DNA of 64,000 nucleotides from Anaerobacillus alkaliphilus. Its GTDB lineage: Bacteria; Bacillota; Bacilli; Bacillales; Anaerobacillaceae. A program made the translations under genes and the position numbers. Where the stretch lies: positions 26,687 to 90,686 of the forward strand of contig NZ_QOUX01000030.1 in NCBI RefSeq assembly GCF_004116265.1, written 5' to 3'. Positions within the stretch are counted from its first letter, which is position 1. Each line of letters begins with the position of its first letter. Below the pieces are notes generated by a model, which was not told the origin of the DNA, made no database searches, and saw only the letters and a list, made by a program, of their open reading frames with translations. Positions 8,465 through 17,334 of the stretch are shown piece after piece.

Positions 8465-9820
8465 ATGGGATTAATTATCTTCTTTTATTTTATTATCTTT
8501 TTCATTTCAGCAAAGCAGCTTAGAAAGCATTATTTCCTTGATGAGAAGGAACCTTATAAGCAATTGCTAACCTCTAAAGATACGAAACCTATATCGATTA
8601 TTGTGCCAGCCTATAATGAAGAGATTGGGATCTATAACAGTGTTCGCTCCCTCTTAAGTATTAATTATCCGGAGTATGAAATTATCGTTGTAAATGACGG
8701 TTCGAAAGATAATACCGTTAAAGAAATGATCGATCGTTTTCAAATGGTAAAGGTTAATTTGGTAGTTCGAACTCGGTTAGCAACAGAAAAGGTTCGAGCT
8801 ATTTATAAATCCGAAATCTATGATCAATTGTATCTGGTTGATAAAGAAAATGGTGGTAAATCAGATGCGCTTAATGCGGGGATGAATGTATCCCACTACC
8901 CCTACATCTGTTCGTTAGACGGTGATAGTGTCCTCGAACGCGATGCATTTTTGAAAGTGATGAAACCAATCATTGATTCAAATGGTGAGGTCATTGTTAC
9001 CGGAGGCAGTATTCGAATTGCCAATGGTTGCGAAATTGAACGGGGCGAAATTATGAGGGTTGGTTTAGCTAAGAGCCCGATTGTAGTCATGCAAGTGGTT
9101 GAATACTTGCGAGCGTTTCTCATGGGAAGAGTTGGACTAAGTCGGCATAACTTACTGTTAATTGTTTCTGGTGCATTTGGTGTCTTTCATAAAGAATGGG
9201 TGATTAAAGCTGGAGGCTATCGTACAAAAACAGTAGGTGAAGATATGGAACTAATCGTTCGACTTCATCGCTTAATAAAAGAAGAGAAAAGTACTAAGAG
9301 AATTGAATATGTACCTGATCCAGTTTGTTGGACTGAAGCACCTGATTCCTTAAAAATATTAAGGAGACAACGGAGTAGATGGCATCGTGGTTTGTTTGAA
9401 TCTCTATGGATCCATAAAAAAATGATTTTCAATCGTAAATATGGACTTGTTGGATTTATCTCCATGCCATACTTCTTATTTATTGAACTACTTAGTGCGG
9501 TGTTGGAATTCATTGGATATCTAATCTTGATTTTTGGACTACTCTTCTCACTAATTAACGTCAAAATAGCGCTACTATTGTTTTTGGTCTCATTTCTTTA
9601 CGGTTCCATTCTCTCAATGAGTGCTGTGTTGCTTGAAGAATGGAGCTTGAGAAAATATGAAACAAAAAGAGAACTTGCTCGTCTCTTCTTTTACTCATTA
9701 ACAGAAGCATTCTGGTATCGCCCATTAACAGTAATTTGGCGGTTTGAAGGCTTCGTTCAAGCCATCTTTAAACGAGAAGGAAAATGGGGCGAGATGACGA
9801 GGAAGGGAATATCGAAGTAA
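8465..9820 (+). CDS. Processive family 2 glycosyltransferase (membrane polysaccharide synthase)
   Basis: Membrane-embedded synthase of the PgaC/IcaA/hyaluronan-synthase type that would polymerise and export a beta-linked polysaccharide. 451 residues from the ATG. N-terminal helix, GT2 domain with NDGSKDNT, DGDSV, GEDMEL and the processivity motif QRSRW, then several C-terminal membrane helices. Start uncertain: the ATG at 8465 has no ribosome-binding site, whereas GGAGG at 8389-8393 sits 8 bases before an in-frame CTG at 8402 and the extra residues (NHEIITLIFHWAAYL) extend the membrane helix. No ATG, GTG or TTG lies between. Translation from CTG 8402 would overlap the HEAT gene by 14 bases. 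Confidence 0.85.
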   Translation: MGLIIFFYFIIFFISAKQLRKHYFLDEKEPYKQLLTSKDTKPISIIVPAYNEEIGIYNSVRSLLSINYPEYEIIVVNDGSKDNTVKEMIDRFQMVKVNLVVRTRLATEKVRAIYKSEIYDQLYLVDKENGGKSDALNAGMNVSHYPYICSLDGDSVLERDAFLKVMKPIIDSNGEVIVTGGSIRIANGCEIERGEIMRVGLAKSPIVVMQVVEYLRAFLMGRVGLSRHNLLLIVSGAFGVFHKEWVIKAGGYRTKTVGEDMELIVRLHRLIKEEKSTKRIEYVPDPVCWTEAPDSLKILRRQRSRWHRGLFESLWIHKKMIFNRKYGLVGFISMPYFLFIELLSAVLEFIGYLILIFGLLFSLINVKIALLLFLVSFLYGSILSMSAVLLEEWSLRKYETKRELARLFFYSLTEAFWYRPLTVIWRFEGFVQAIFKREGKWGEMTRKGISK

Positions 9821-9840
9821 TTAATTAGAATGTAGAATGT

Positions 9841-9875
9841 TGAATTATGAATTATGAATTATGAATTATGAATTT
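9841..9875 (+). repeat. Tandem heptamer repeat (TGAATTA)x5
   Basis: Four exact TGAATTA units and a fifth ending TGAATTT, in the 109-base gap between the glycosyltransferase and the lone receiver gene. The same heptamer recurs as four units at 49555-49582, so it is a dispersed family rather than a local slip. Confidence 0.85.
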
Positions 9876-9929
9876 GAAAACCCAGACTGAGAAAATGGAA
9901 AACTCTTTTGGGTAGGGGAGGTAACTGGG

Positions 9930-10295
9930 TTGAAAAGGATCTTATTAGCGGAAGATGAAGAAGTTTTACGAATGTTGATTGTTGATACTTTAGAAGACGA
10001 CGGATATGAAATTGATGAAGCTAGCGATGGTTTAGAAGCCTTAGAATTTATTGAGGAAAATGACTATGACTTAGTGATTGTTGATTACATGATGCCTGGC
10101 TTAACAGGTTTAGAAGTCATTGAAAAAGTTCGAACGATGCCAAATAAGACAGAACTAAAAATGATGATGTTAACTGCGAAAAGTCAGCAGAAAGACGAAG
10201 AAGCAGCTAAAAGAGCCGGGGCTAATTATTTTCTTGCTAAGCCATTTAGCCCCATTAAGCTTGCAGAGTTAGTAGGGGAAATTGTCAATGTTTAA
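9930..10295 (+). CDS. Stand-alone receiver (CheY-like) response regulator
   Basis: 121 residues, receiver domain only, no output domain. It has the acidic pair AEDEE, acceptor Asp in VIVDYMMPGLTG (about residue 51), Thr in MLTAKS and Lys in AKPFSP. It starts at TTG 9930, set by the strong site GGGGAGG about 8 bases upstream. It overlaps the start of the hybrid kinase by 8 bases, so both are translated from one message. A lone receiver next to a hybrid kinase usually acts as a phosphate shuttle or a protein-protein switch; here a link to the upstream cyclase and synthase is inferred. Confidence 0.9.
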   Translation: MKRILLAEDEEVLRMLIVDTLEDDGYEIDEASDGLEALEFIEENDYDLVIVDYMMPGLTGLEVIEKVRTMPNKTELKMMMLTAKSQQKDEEAAKRAGANYFLAKPFSPIKLAELVGEIVNV

Positions 10296-12684
10296 TTACT
10301 TTAAGAAAAGTATAACAAGGCAGTATGTGTACTATTTAATTATTGTTGTCGTAGCCGCTTTGGTAGGAGCCATTTTACTTACTGGAGTTAATTTATTTGT
10401 TCAAAATAATTATATAAAAGAGCGAGAAGAACTGAGGCAAAAGCACGAAATCGTCAATGAAATAGAGGATCATTTTATGCGGATGGTATTTCATGCGAGA
10501 GGTTATTTTTATCTTGGTGATGATAAGCAAGAGGAAGCTGCTGTCGACTTTCATCGAGATAAAGTCCAAGATAAAATAACAGAGTTTGGTGAGCTGGATT
10601 TAGACCTTGAAGAAAGCCAATTCTTAAGTGATTTTACTTATGGTTTTTCTGACTACAAAGAAAATATCTTAGAGCCTTCCATGGAACATGTGCGGAAACA
10701 GGAATTTGACGAATTAAAATCGCTAGCTTACTCAGGTGCTAGAGACCGAGTTACTGAATTAGTAGGGAATACTCAAGCCTTTGCGAAACAAATAGATGAT
10801 AAGCTTGAAACAGTTAATAAAAGTCTTACAACAGTCGGCCAAATCTTCAGTACGCTCTACATTGCTTATATTCTTTTAATTCTCTTAGTAGTAGGAATTG
10901 TTATACGGAAAATGAGTAAGAATTTAGGGATTCCGTTGCTAGAGTTAACGAAGGCTTCAGAGCAACTCGTCAAAGGTGAATATACGAACCTCTCAATTGA
11001 GAAAAGAGAAGATGAGATTGGGACTTTGTCCAATGCCTTTCACGTAATGGCTCGGAGCATTCAGAATAAAGAAGAAGAACTGATGGCACAAAATGAAGAG
11101 CTCCTTGCCCAACAAGAAGATCTGGAAGAACACCAGTCGCGATTACAGGCTTCTTTTGAAGAAGCTGAAATTAGACGTCAGTTGAGTCAAGATATTATTG
11201 ACAATGTTAATGAAGGCATAACGTTACTAGATCTTAATGGATCATTGCTTCAATACAACCATATGTTCTTGAATATAGTTGGTGGCGAAACAGAACTAGA
11301 AGTCAATAGTGGCATAGAGCAATGGTCGCAATTATTAGAAGATCGTGTAGATAACTTCGATGAGTTTATGGACTTTATTAAAACGGCTATCAAAAATAAG
11401 GAAGAGAAAGTTTTAAGTTATCGTTATGAAATCAAGTCACCTGTAAATAAGATCTACGATATTTATGCTGTTTCCATTCATAAAAATGAATTTCGCTTAG
11501 GAACACTGATCGTTCATCGCGATATTACTGCAGAGTATGAAGTAAATCAAATGAAATCAGAGTTAGTTAGTACAGTTAGTCATGAGCTACGAACACCTTT
11601 AGCTAGTGTCCTAGGATTTGCTGAACTCATGCTAACAAAAGAACTTAAACCAGAACGACAAAAAAAGTATTTGGAAACGATTCATAAAGAGGCTTCTCGA
11701 TTGACGAATTTAATTAATGACTTCCTAGACATCCAAAGAATGGAATCGGGAAAACAAGTCTATGAGAAAAAAAGAATTGATTTGTTAGCAACCGTAAAAG
11801 AAGTCATGACTACTTTTAAAACGACGAATAAACTACATCATTTCTTAATGGAAACAGATAGAGATCAAATATTCATCTTAGGTGATGAAGAAAAACTTAT
11901 TCAACTGTTTACAAACATATTCAGTAATGCAGTCAAGTTTTCACCTAGCGGAGGCAAGATTACTGTTCGGTTCGATTGTAAGAGTGGTGAATTGGTCTGC
12001 TCAATAGAAGATGAAGGTTTAGGAATACCAGAAGAGGAAGTATCGAAACTCTTCCAGAAGTTTTATCGAATTGATAATTCTGATCGACGAAAAATTGGAG
12101 GGACTGGATTAGGTTTAGCAATTTCCAAAAAAATAGTTGAAGCTCATAACGGTGAAATCTCCGTTTCCTCAATCTTAGGTCAAGGAAGTACATTTTATGT
12201 AAGACTACCGTTATTATCTGATAAACCTAAAAGAGTAGCGAATAGTGAATTGGGCCATCAGGATAAACCGTTAGTAATGATTGTTGAAGATGATGAAAGC
12301 CTTGGAATGTTGTTGCTAGATGAATTAAAAGAATTAGAGATCGAGGTTAAGCATTATGTAGATGGTGAAGGTGCTTTATTGTCCGTAAGGAACAGGCAAC
12401 CAGATTTAATTATTTTAGATATTATGCTTGGTGACAAGATTGATGGCTGGGATATGATTGAAGAATTGAAAAAAACCAATAGTACAAAGGATATTCCAAT
12501 TATTATTTCATCCGCACTAGATGAAAAAGAGCGCGGCATAACCTTAGGTGTCGGGCATTACTTAACGAAACCTTATCCTCATGGAAAGTTATCAGAAGTA
12601 GTGTTAGAGCTCCTTGAAATAGGCGGAAAGACAGGCGAAATCTTGATACCAGTAGATGAAAAAGAGGTAGAAGAGAATGAATAA
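10288..12684 (+). CDS. Hybrid sensor histidine kinase (HAMP-PAS-HisKA-HATPase-REC)
   Basis: Membrane sensor kinase, 798 residues. First membrane helix about 12-35, extracytoplasmic four-helix-type sensor about 36-180, second helix about 185-208, HAMP, long coiled coil rich in Glu/Gln, PAS domain, HisKA with HELRTP (His432), HATPase with NAVKFSP, DEGLGIP and GGTGLGLAI, and a C-terminal receiver with VEDDE and acceptor Asp711. ATG 10288 is chosen because AGGGGA at 10274-10279 is 8 bases upstream; a TTG at 10282 is too close. Hybrid kinases need an Hpt partner, and the protein encoded at 5746 carries one, so a four-step relay within this cluster is plausible. Confidence 0.9.
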   Translation: MFNYFKKSITRQYVYYLIIVVVAALVGAILLTGVNLFVQNNYIKEREELRQKHEIVNEIEDHFMRMVFHARGYFYLGDDKQEEAAVDFHRDKVQDKITEFGELDLDLEESQFLSDFTYGFSDYKENILEPSMEHVRKQEFDELKSLAYSGARDRVTELVGNTQAFAKQIDDKLETVNKSLTTVGQIFSTLYIAYILLILLVVGIVIRKMSKNLGIPLLELTKASEQLVKGEYTNLSIEKREDEIGTLSNAFHVMARSIQNKEEELMAQNEELLAQQEDLEEHQSRLQASFEEAEIRRQLSQDIIDNVNEGITLLDLNGSLLQYNHMFLNIVGGETELEVNSGIEQWSQLLEDRVDNFDEFMDFIKTAIKNKEEKVLSYRYEIKSPVNKIYDIYAVSIHKNEFRLGTLIVHRDITAEYEVNQMKSELVSTVSHELRTPLASVLGFAELMLTKELKPERQKKYLETIHKEASRLTNLINDFLDIQRMESGKQVYEKKRIDLLATVKEVMTTFKTTNKLHHFLMETDRDQIFILGDEEKLIQLFTNIFSNAVKFSPSGGKITVRFDCKSGELVCSIEDEGLGIPEEEVSKLFQKFYRIDNSDRRKIGGTGLGLAISKKIVEAHNGEISVSSILGQGSTFYVRLPLLSDKPKRVANSELGHQDKPLVMIVEDDESLGMLLLDELKELEIEVKHYVDGEGALLSVRNRQPDLIILDIMLGDKIDGWDMIEELKKTNSTKDIPIIISSALDEKERGITLGVGHYLTKPYPHGKLSEVVLELLEIGGKTGEILIPVDEKEVEENE

Positions 12685-12702
12685 TTCTCTTCTCTTTTTT
12701 TT
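12669..12702 (+). terminator. Terminator of the signalling/glycosyltransferase cluster
   Basis: AGAAGAGAAT / ATTCTCTTCT hairpin followed by CTTTTTTTT. The hairpin overlaps the stop codon of the hybrid kinase gene. Confidence 0.85.
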
Positions 12703-12771
12703 GCTTCATAGTTTTTTCACAAAAGTGTGGTACCTTACTAGTAGGTAGATTAGTTTTAAGGGGTGGTAGTT

Positions 12772-13470
12772 ATGGGAAACAGAGTATTGATAGTAGACGA
12801 TGAAAAAGAGATGCGCAAACTCTTAACCACGTGCCTAAAACCTTACGGATATATGATCGATGAAGCACAAGATGGTTTTGATGCTATTGAAAAAATATCG
12901 AATGAACATTATGACCTCGTATTATTAGACATCATGATGCCTACGTTAGATGGCTTTGGGGTGTTAACAAATATCCGAGAAGTTCTTCAACAAGATATTC
13001 CCATTGTCTTATTAACGGCGCTTGGTGATACCGATAGAGTAGTCAAAGGCTTAAAGCTAGGTGCCGATGATTATATTGTAAAACCATTTGAGCCAAGAGT
13101 GTTACAGGCAAGAATTGAATCGGTATTGAGAAGAGCGAAAAAGGAAGTTCCGTCTGAAGGCAAGAGGTTTAGTTTACATGAACTCTTCTTTGATGAAAAT
13201 AAACTGAGAGTTTCTTATCTTGACCAACCTCTTCCATTAACAAAAAAAGAATACAAAATCTTTGTTCGCTTGGCGAAAAATCCAGGCAGAGTTTATTCTA
13301 GAGAGCAACTTGTGCAATTAGAGTGGGATGATTACTATGAAGGTGATGCCAGAACAGTTGATACTCATATAAAAAATGTGCGAGAGAAATTAAAGGCCGT
13401 TGGATTTACAAAACAGATTATTGAGACGGTTTGGGGAATTGGCTATCAAATCCTTGAAGATGACTCATAA
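12772..13470 (+). CDS. OmpR/PhoB-family response regulator
   Basis: DNA-binding response regulator, 232 residues. Receiver domain (about 4-115) with VDDEKE, Asp in LLDIMMP, LTALGD and KPFEP; winged-helix effector domain (about 135-230) with the end motif TVWGIGYQI. ATG 12772 is preferred because AAGGGGTGG at 12758-12766 is the ribosome site; an upstream GTG at 12763 lies inside it. The partner kinase begins 11 bases after its stop. It is separated from the previous cluster by a terminator, so it is a separate transcription unit. Target genes cannot be read from the sequence. Confidence 0.92.
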   Translation: MGNRVLIVDDEKEMRKLLTTCLKPYGYMIDEAQDGFDAIEKISNEHYDLVLLDIMMPTLDGFGVLTNIREVLQQDIPIVLLTALGDTDRVVKGLKLGADDYIVKPFEPRVLQARIESVLRRAKKEVPSEGKRFSLHELFFDENKLRVSYLDQPLPLTKKEYKIFVRLAKNPGRVYSREQLVQLEWDDYYEGDARTVDTHIKNVREKLKAVGFTKQIIETVWGIGYQILEDDS

Positions 13471-13481
13471 GGGTGAATAAC

Positions 13482-14876
13482 TTGAAGAAAAAACTTTCAA
13501 AGAAAATAGCACTATTCGTTATACTTATTTTATTAATTGTTATTAGTTCAATGGTGTTTTTTTCGTACCACTTATTTAAAAATTTTTATAAGGAACAATT
13601 AGCGCTAGATGTCTATGGAGAATTACGAACATATACGGCGATGATTGAAAAAGGCATTGACGAAGAGCTAATTTCTTACCTAGTTGCTGAAAAGCATCTT
13701 AAACGACATGTTTATATGGTGTTTTTTGATGAGGATCTTCAACCGATATACTTGTCTCACAATGTAAGTAGTGAATGGATACAAGAATACCAGAACTGGA
13801 TAAGAGAGCGACATAGTAGTGGAGATAGTACGTTACAATATGTTGATACTGGAATTGATTTTCATATCCCGCACATATGGGCATATCAGCCCATTGAGAA
13901 CGGCTTTTTCTTTATTGATCAAGATACAGGCGAGTTTGAAAAAGCAAAAGTACAACTATTTCTGTTGTTATTCGTAATGGGGTTATTTACTTTGCTAGTT
14001 GGCGTACTCTTAACGATATACTTAACAAATATTATCTCGAAACCATTAATTAAGATTGGAGCTACTACAAGAAAGATTGCAAAGGGAGATTTTGATAGTA
14101 AACTTTCAATTGAGAGTGATGATGAAGTAGGTCAACTTGCTCGGGATATCCACGCGATGACAAATCAACTTAGAGAGTATCGTGATTCTAGAAGGCAGTT
14201 TATCTCCCATATTTCTCATGATCTTCGAACGCCAATTACGTATATCAAAGGATATTCTGCAGTGATGAAAGACTTACCGACCTTTGATGAAAAAGAGTGG
14301 CGTCAAAATATAGATATTATCTACAAAGAAGCTACTCGAATGGAATCGTTAGTGAGTGATTTGTTTCAATTAACAAAGTTAGAAGAAGGAAAGATTACTC
14401 TTTATAAAGAAGAGGTCGATGTCCTTGAATGGCTTGAGTCAATCATTGCTACGAGACAGTTAATGCTTGATAGTCATGAGATTACCTGTGAAGTAAGAGG
14501 TGATCAAAGAGAAATAAAAGCTCATTTAGATCAACAACGATTAGGTCAAGCGATTATTAACCTTTTAGAAAATAGTATTCGCTATACAACGAAGGGTGGC
14601 TCTATTTTTATTAATGTCACAGAAGAGCAAAATGAAATTATCATTGAAATCAAAGATAATGGCATAGGAATTGGTCCAGAGGATTTACCACATGTTTGGG
14701 AAAGATTTTACCGAGTCGACAAATCTAGATCGCGTGAAAGTGGTGGTAGTGGATTAGGACTTGCCATTGTTAAAGAAATTGTAGAAGTTCATGGTGGAAG
14801 AGTAGAGGTTCAAAGCCAAGAAGGGGTAGGAACTAGTTTTTATGTTATTCTTCCAAAAGAAGAAGAGCCAGTCTAA
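13482..14876 (+). CDS. Sensor histidine kinase, partner of the OmpR-type regulator
   Basis: Membrane two-component kinase, 464 residues. Membrane helix about 8-28, extracytoplasmic sensor of about 120 residues, second helix about 155-180, HAMP, HisKA with HISHDLRTP, and HATPase with NLLENSIRYT, DNGIGI and GGSGLGLAI. TTG at 13482 is chosen because AAGGGTG (13469-13475) is 6 bases upstream; a GTG at 13473 lies within that site and would add three residues. Immediately downstream of its response regulator, a standard pair. Confidence 0.9.
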   Translation: MKKKLSKKIALFVILILLIVISSMVFFSYHLFKNFYKEQLALDVYGELRTYTAMIEKGIDEELISYLVAEKHLKRHVYMVFFDEDLQPIYLSHNVSSEWIQEYQNWIRERHSSGDSTLQYVDTGIDFHIPHIWAYQPIENGFFFIDQDTGEFEKAKVQLFLLLFVMGLFTLLVGVLLTIYLTNIISKPLIKIGATTRKIAKGDFDSKLSIESDDEVGQLARDIHAMTNQLREYRDSRRQFISHISHDLRTPITYIKGYSAVMKDLPTFDEKEWRQNIDIIYKEATRMESLVSDLFQLTKLEEGKITLYKEEVDVLEWLESIIATRQLMLDSHEITCEVRGDQREIKAHLDQQRLGQAIINLLENSIRYTTKGGSIFINVTEEQNEIIIEIKDNGIGIGPEDLPHVWERFYRVDKSRSRESGGSGLGLAIVKEIVEVHGGRVEVQSQEGVGTSFYVILPKEEEPV

Positions 14877-14901
14877 AAAACTGGCTCTTTCGTTATTTTT
14901 T
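14863..14901. terminator. Bidirectional terminator after the two-component pair
   Basis: AAGAGCCAGT / ACTGGCTCTT with T-rich flank. The left arm overlaps the kinase stop, and the tail runs into the end of the converging flavin reductase-like gene. Confidence 0.85.
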
Positions 14902-15450
14902 CAGTTCAATAGAAATTTTCTTTGTCTCCCTGTTTGCAATAACATACTGCGATTGACCAAGATATAAGGGGATTTCAAGCTTGTCCCAATTCGGTAAGCC
15001 ATTTTCAAAACAAGTTTCATCTTTATGGAACATTGTAATATCGCCTACAAACCAATCGTGATCGCCATATCTTTGAACGTCCCTAACCTTACATTCATAA
15101 ACAACATATGCTTCAGTTAGTATTGGACAATTTACTGTCTCACCTTGTTTATGAGAGATATTTAGAAGATCAAACTTGTTGCCATCACGTCCGGTATTCT
15201 TACCTGAACCTTCAATGTATTCCGCAAATTCTGCAGGAACAAATTGGATTGCAAACTCTCCTGAATTTTTTACAAGATGATGAGTGAAGCGTTCCTCTCC
15301 AATGGCTACGCCGTAAATTGGTGGGTCATAGGAGATGTAGGAATGCCAACCTGCAGCCATAATGTTCTTCGTCCCGTCCCATTCAGCTGTCACTAATGCA
15401 ATTAACCCCGGATAACAATGGAGTACTGTCTTATTCGTACTTTTTAACAT
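14893..15450 (-). CDS. Flavin reductase-like FMN-binding protein
   Basis: 185 residues matching the flavin reductase-like split-barrel domain over nearly its whole length (about 10-165): PGLIALVTAEWDGTKNIMAAG, shortened here to LIALVTAEWDGTKNIMAAG, then ISYDPPIYGVAI, the pattern in which FMN is bound near the Ser/Tyr and Pro residues. Soluble. Members reduce flavin with NAD(P)H or only bind FMN, so the reaction is not certain. Monocistronic on the minus strand, with terminators on both sides. Confidence 0.82.
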   Translation of the reverse strand: MLKSTNKTVLHCYPGLIALVTAEWDGTKNIMAAGWHSYISYDPPIYGVAIGEERFTHHLVKNSGEFAIQFVPAEFAEYIEGSGKNTGRDGNKFDLLNISHKQGETVNCPILTEAYVVYECKVRDVQRYGDHDWFVGDITMFHKDETCFENGLPNWDKLEIPLYLGQSQYVIANRETKKISIELKK

Positions 15451-15527
15451 AGTAAGCCTCCTTATGTAGTATTTATTACTAGTATAGAATATTTCACATG
15501 CTAATAGTAGTAATACAAAATGAAAAA

Positions 15528-15549
15528 GGGTGACATTTCGTTGTCACCC
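15528..15549 (-). terminator. Terminator of the GerMN lipoprotein gene
   Basis: GGGTGACA / TGTCACCC hairpin followed, on the minus strand, by a T-run (AAAAA at 15523-15527 on the plus strand). It lies just past the stop of the minus-strand gene. Confidence 0.8.
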
Positions 15550-15555
15550 AGCCAA

Positions 15556-16179
15556 TTAATTAGTATAAATTTCGTAATCTTCAGGTGAATTTGCTATAAA
15601 AGGCTCATTCCAATCAAGATGTCCTAATAACGAATCGACTACTTCACCATCAATTAGAACAAAGACTTCTTTATATCCAAATTGCTCAACAACCATGGCG
15701 ATTTGTTCAGCCATCATTCCTTCACCTGTTGACCCTAAGTTAGCTTCATAAAGCTCACGTGAAAATGATACATAAAGTGCACCATCAAACTCTTCTACAG
15801 ACTGTACTAATACACCTTCAGGTACAAGTCCTTGAAGACCTTCTTCTTTAGGCCCAGTAACCCAGCTTTGTAAAGCATTTTTAATTCCTTCTTCATCTAA
15901 TGTATAAGGTCCTTCAACTTCTACACGGTAGATTGTCATTAAATCATTGTCAGAGAAGTATAAATAAATCGTATCTAGAACTGGTATCTCAACCTCAGCC
16001 TCATTTGGCTCTTCAGCGGAAATCTCAGTTTGTTCAGCAGTTTTTTCTTGTTCCTCTACTTCAGGTTCAGCTCCTACGACAGGCTCTTGTTCTTCTGGTG
16101 GTTGAGTAGTACCTTGTCCACAAGCAGCTAAACCAAGCAATAATGCAAGTGTTAAGACCGTATATTTTATTTTTCTCAC
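15556..16179 (-). CDS. GerMN-domain lipoprotein
   Basis: 207 residues. Signal peptide with lipobox LAAC (Cys20), then a Glu/Pro-rich linker of about 50 residues and a GerMN domain (about 75-195) with LYFSDNDLMTIYRVEVEG at its start and EQIAMVVEQFGYKEVFVLIDG, abridged as QIAMVVEQFGYKEVFVLIDG. The GerMN fold occurs in the spore protein GerM and in many lipoproteins of Firmicutes, where it acts at the cell surface. Not linked to other sporulation genes here, so a spore role is not proven. Single gene with its own terminator. Confidence 0.82.
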   Translation of the reverse strand: MRKIKYTVLTLALLLGLAACGQGTTQPPEEQEPVVGAEPEVEEQEKTAEQTEISAEEPNEAEVEIPVLDTIYLYFSDNDLMTIYRVEVEGPYTLDEEGIKNALQSWVTGPKEEGLQGLVPEGVLVQSVEEFDGALYVSFSRELYEANLGSTGEGMMAEQIAMVVEQFGYKEVFVLIDGEVVDSLLGHLDWNEPFIANSPEDYEIYTN

Positions 16180-16359
16180 TATAACACCTTCCTTTAAACA
16201 TAGTCAGTAGCCAAGCTATATACTAACAAGAATAGCATAAATCAGAACGTAATTGATAATAAAAGCAAAAAATATTGAAAAAAACTGTCACTGTAAAAAG
16301 TATTTATACAGTCGTAGGGCCCATTTTAGTGAAAATAAGAAATAAAATACCAAATATTG

Positions 16360-16388
16360 TTGACGCCTTTTTTTCTCTGTTATATAAT
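16360..16388 (+). promoter_or_regulatory. Sigma-A promoter of the BH0509-family gene
   Basis: TTGACG (16360-16365) and perfect TATAAT (16383-16388) with 17-base spacing, 55 bases before the GTG start. The rest of the 16180-16442 gap holds nothing else I recognise beyond AT-rich sequence. Confidence 0.8.
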
Positions 16389-16442
16389 ACAATTAATAAA
16401 TAACAACTGTATCAATACAATAACTTAAAGGGGGAAATTATC

Positions 16443-16586
16443 GTGAGCAGACAAGAGCGTAAAAACATGATTAACTTTATTGAGAAGATGAAAGGTTTGG
16501 ACTCCAGTCAGTTAAAGAACATGACAGATCAAGAGGTTGAACATATCTATAACTCGCTTTACTTAAAGCTTGTAACTCAAGAATAA
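16443..16586 (+). CDS. BH0509-family small protein
   Basis: 47 residues, from a GTG start with AAAGGGGGA 7-8 bases upstream and a near-consensus sigma-A promoter further up. It begins MSRQERKNMINFIEKMKG and contains LKNMTDQEVEHIYN, which I recognise as the short BH0509 family found in bacilli. Soluble, mostly helical, function unknown. Stands alone between two converging or diverging units with a terminator downstream. Confidence 0.8.
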   Translation: MSRQERKNMINFIEKMKGLDSSQLKNMTDQEVEHIYNSLYLKLVTQE

Positions 16587-16643
16587 GTAGAGGGATTTGC
16601 AACATTGTTCCCCAGATTTGTGTTGCGAAGGTATTCCAGTTAA

Positions 16644-16689
16644 TACGAAAGCAAGCTATGCCTAAATTCAGGCATAGCTTGCTTTCGTA
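16644..16689. terminator. Bidirectional terminator, BH0509 gene / DUF456 gene
   Basis: Long perfect hairpin: TACGAAAGCAAGCTATGCCT pairs with its complement across a six-base loop. It lies between converging genes and has AT-rich flanks rather than a long T-run. Confidence 0.75.
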
Positions 16690-16707
16690 ATTACTCTTTA
16701 AAGCTCT

Positions 16708-17190
16708 TTAAAGGAAGATATCTAATAGGAATACAATAATCATTACACTCTGAATCATTGCTTTCGCAAAAGTACCACTTAAAAAAGCAATCAATGTTCC
16801 AGTCGCAACCTTTATCGACTCTCCAATAGTCTTTTTTTGAATGAGTTCTGTAACTAATACAAGAACAAACGGGACAATCAAAATGCCAAACGGTGGAATA
16901 ACAAAACAGCCAATGATCACACCAATTGTTGCTGCGCGAAGGCCCCATTTTGAACCTCCATACCGTTTAACAAAGAAAATATTAGCTAAGTAGTCAGTTA
17001 TAAATAGGAGAGTTGTTAAAAGAATAAACGTACTCCATGTCCACCATGAGACAGCTTCTGGCAGGATGAAGAAGTAATAAATGGCTACTCCGCCCCAAAT
17101 CAAAACAACAGAAGGAATAATTGGGTATACTAATCCGACAAAGCTGATAATAAAAAGAACAATAATAACTAGCCATAAAACAATATCCAT
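16708..17190 (-). CDS. DUF456-family membrane protein
   Basis: 160 residues, about four to five membrane helices, with Gly-rich segments typical of DUF456 (FVGLVYPIIPSVVLIWGG near the N-terminus and GVIIGCFVIPPFGILIVPF in the middle). ATG at 17190 is chosen because AGAGGTG is 6-7 bases upstream; the upstream GTG at 17196 overlaps that site. Function unknown in the family. Single gene facing the BH0509 gene across a shared terminator. Confidence 0.85.
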   Translation of the reverse strand: MDIVLWLVIIVLFIISFVGLVYPIIPSVVLIWGGVAIYYFFILPEAVSWWTWSTFILLTTLLFITDYLANIFFVKRYGGSKWGLRAATIGVIIGCFVIPPFGILIVPFVLVLVTELIQKKTIGESIKVATGTLIAFLSGTFAKAMIQSVMIIVFLLDIFL

Positions 17191-17305
17191 GTACACACCT
17201 CTAACATCATAATACTAAAATCATAGGTATCATTCCTGTAAAGTATACATGTTTGCCAGAATAATAAACATTAAAGCAGTCCCCTAAAATTAACAATCAC
17301 AATTG

Positions 17306-17331
17306 AAAAAAGCTGCCTGAGCAGCTTTTTT
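17306..17331 (-). terminator. Terminator of opuAC
   Basis: AAAAAAGCTGC / GCAGCTTTTTT hairpin directly after the opuAC stop, with T-run on the minus strand. Confidence 0.85.
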
Positions 17332-17334
17332 CAC

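Noticed and set aside
9841..9875. CRISPR array
   Set aside because: Units are 7 bases without spacers, and no cas genes are present.
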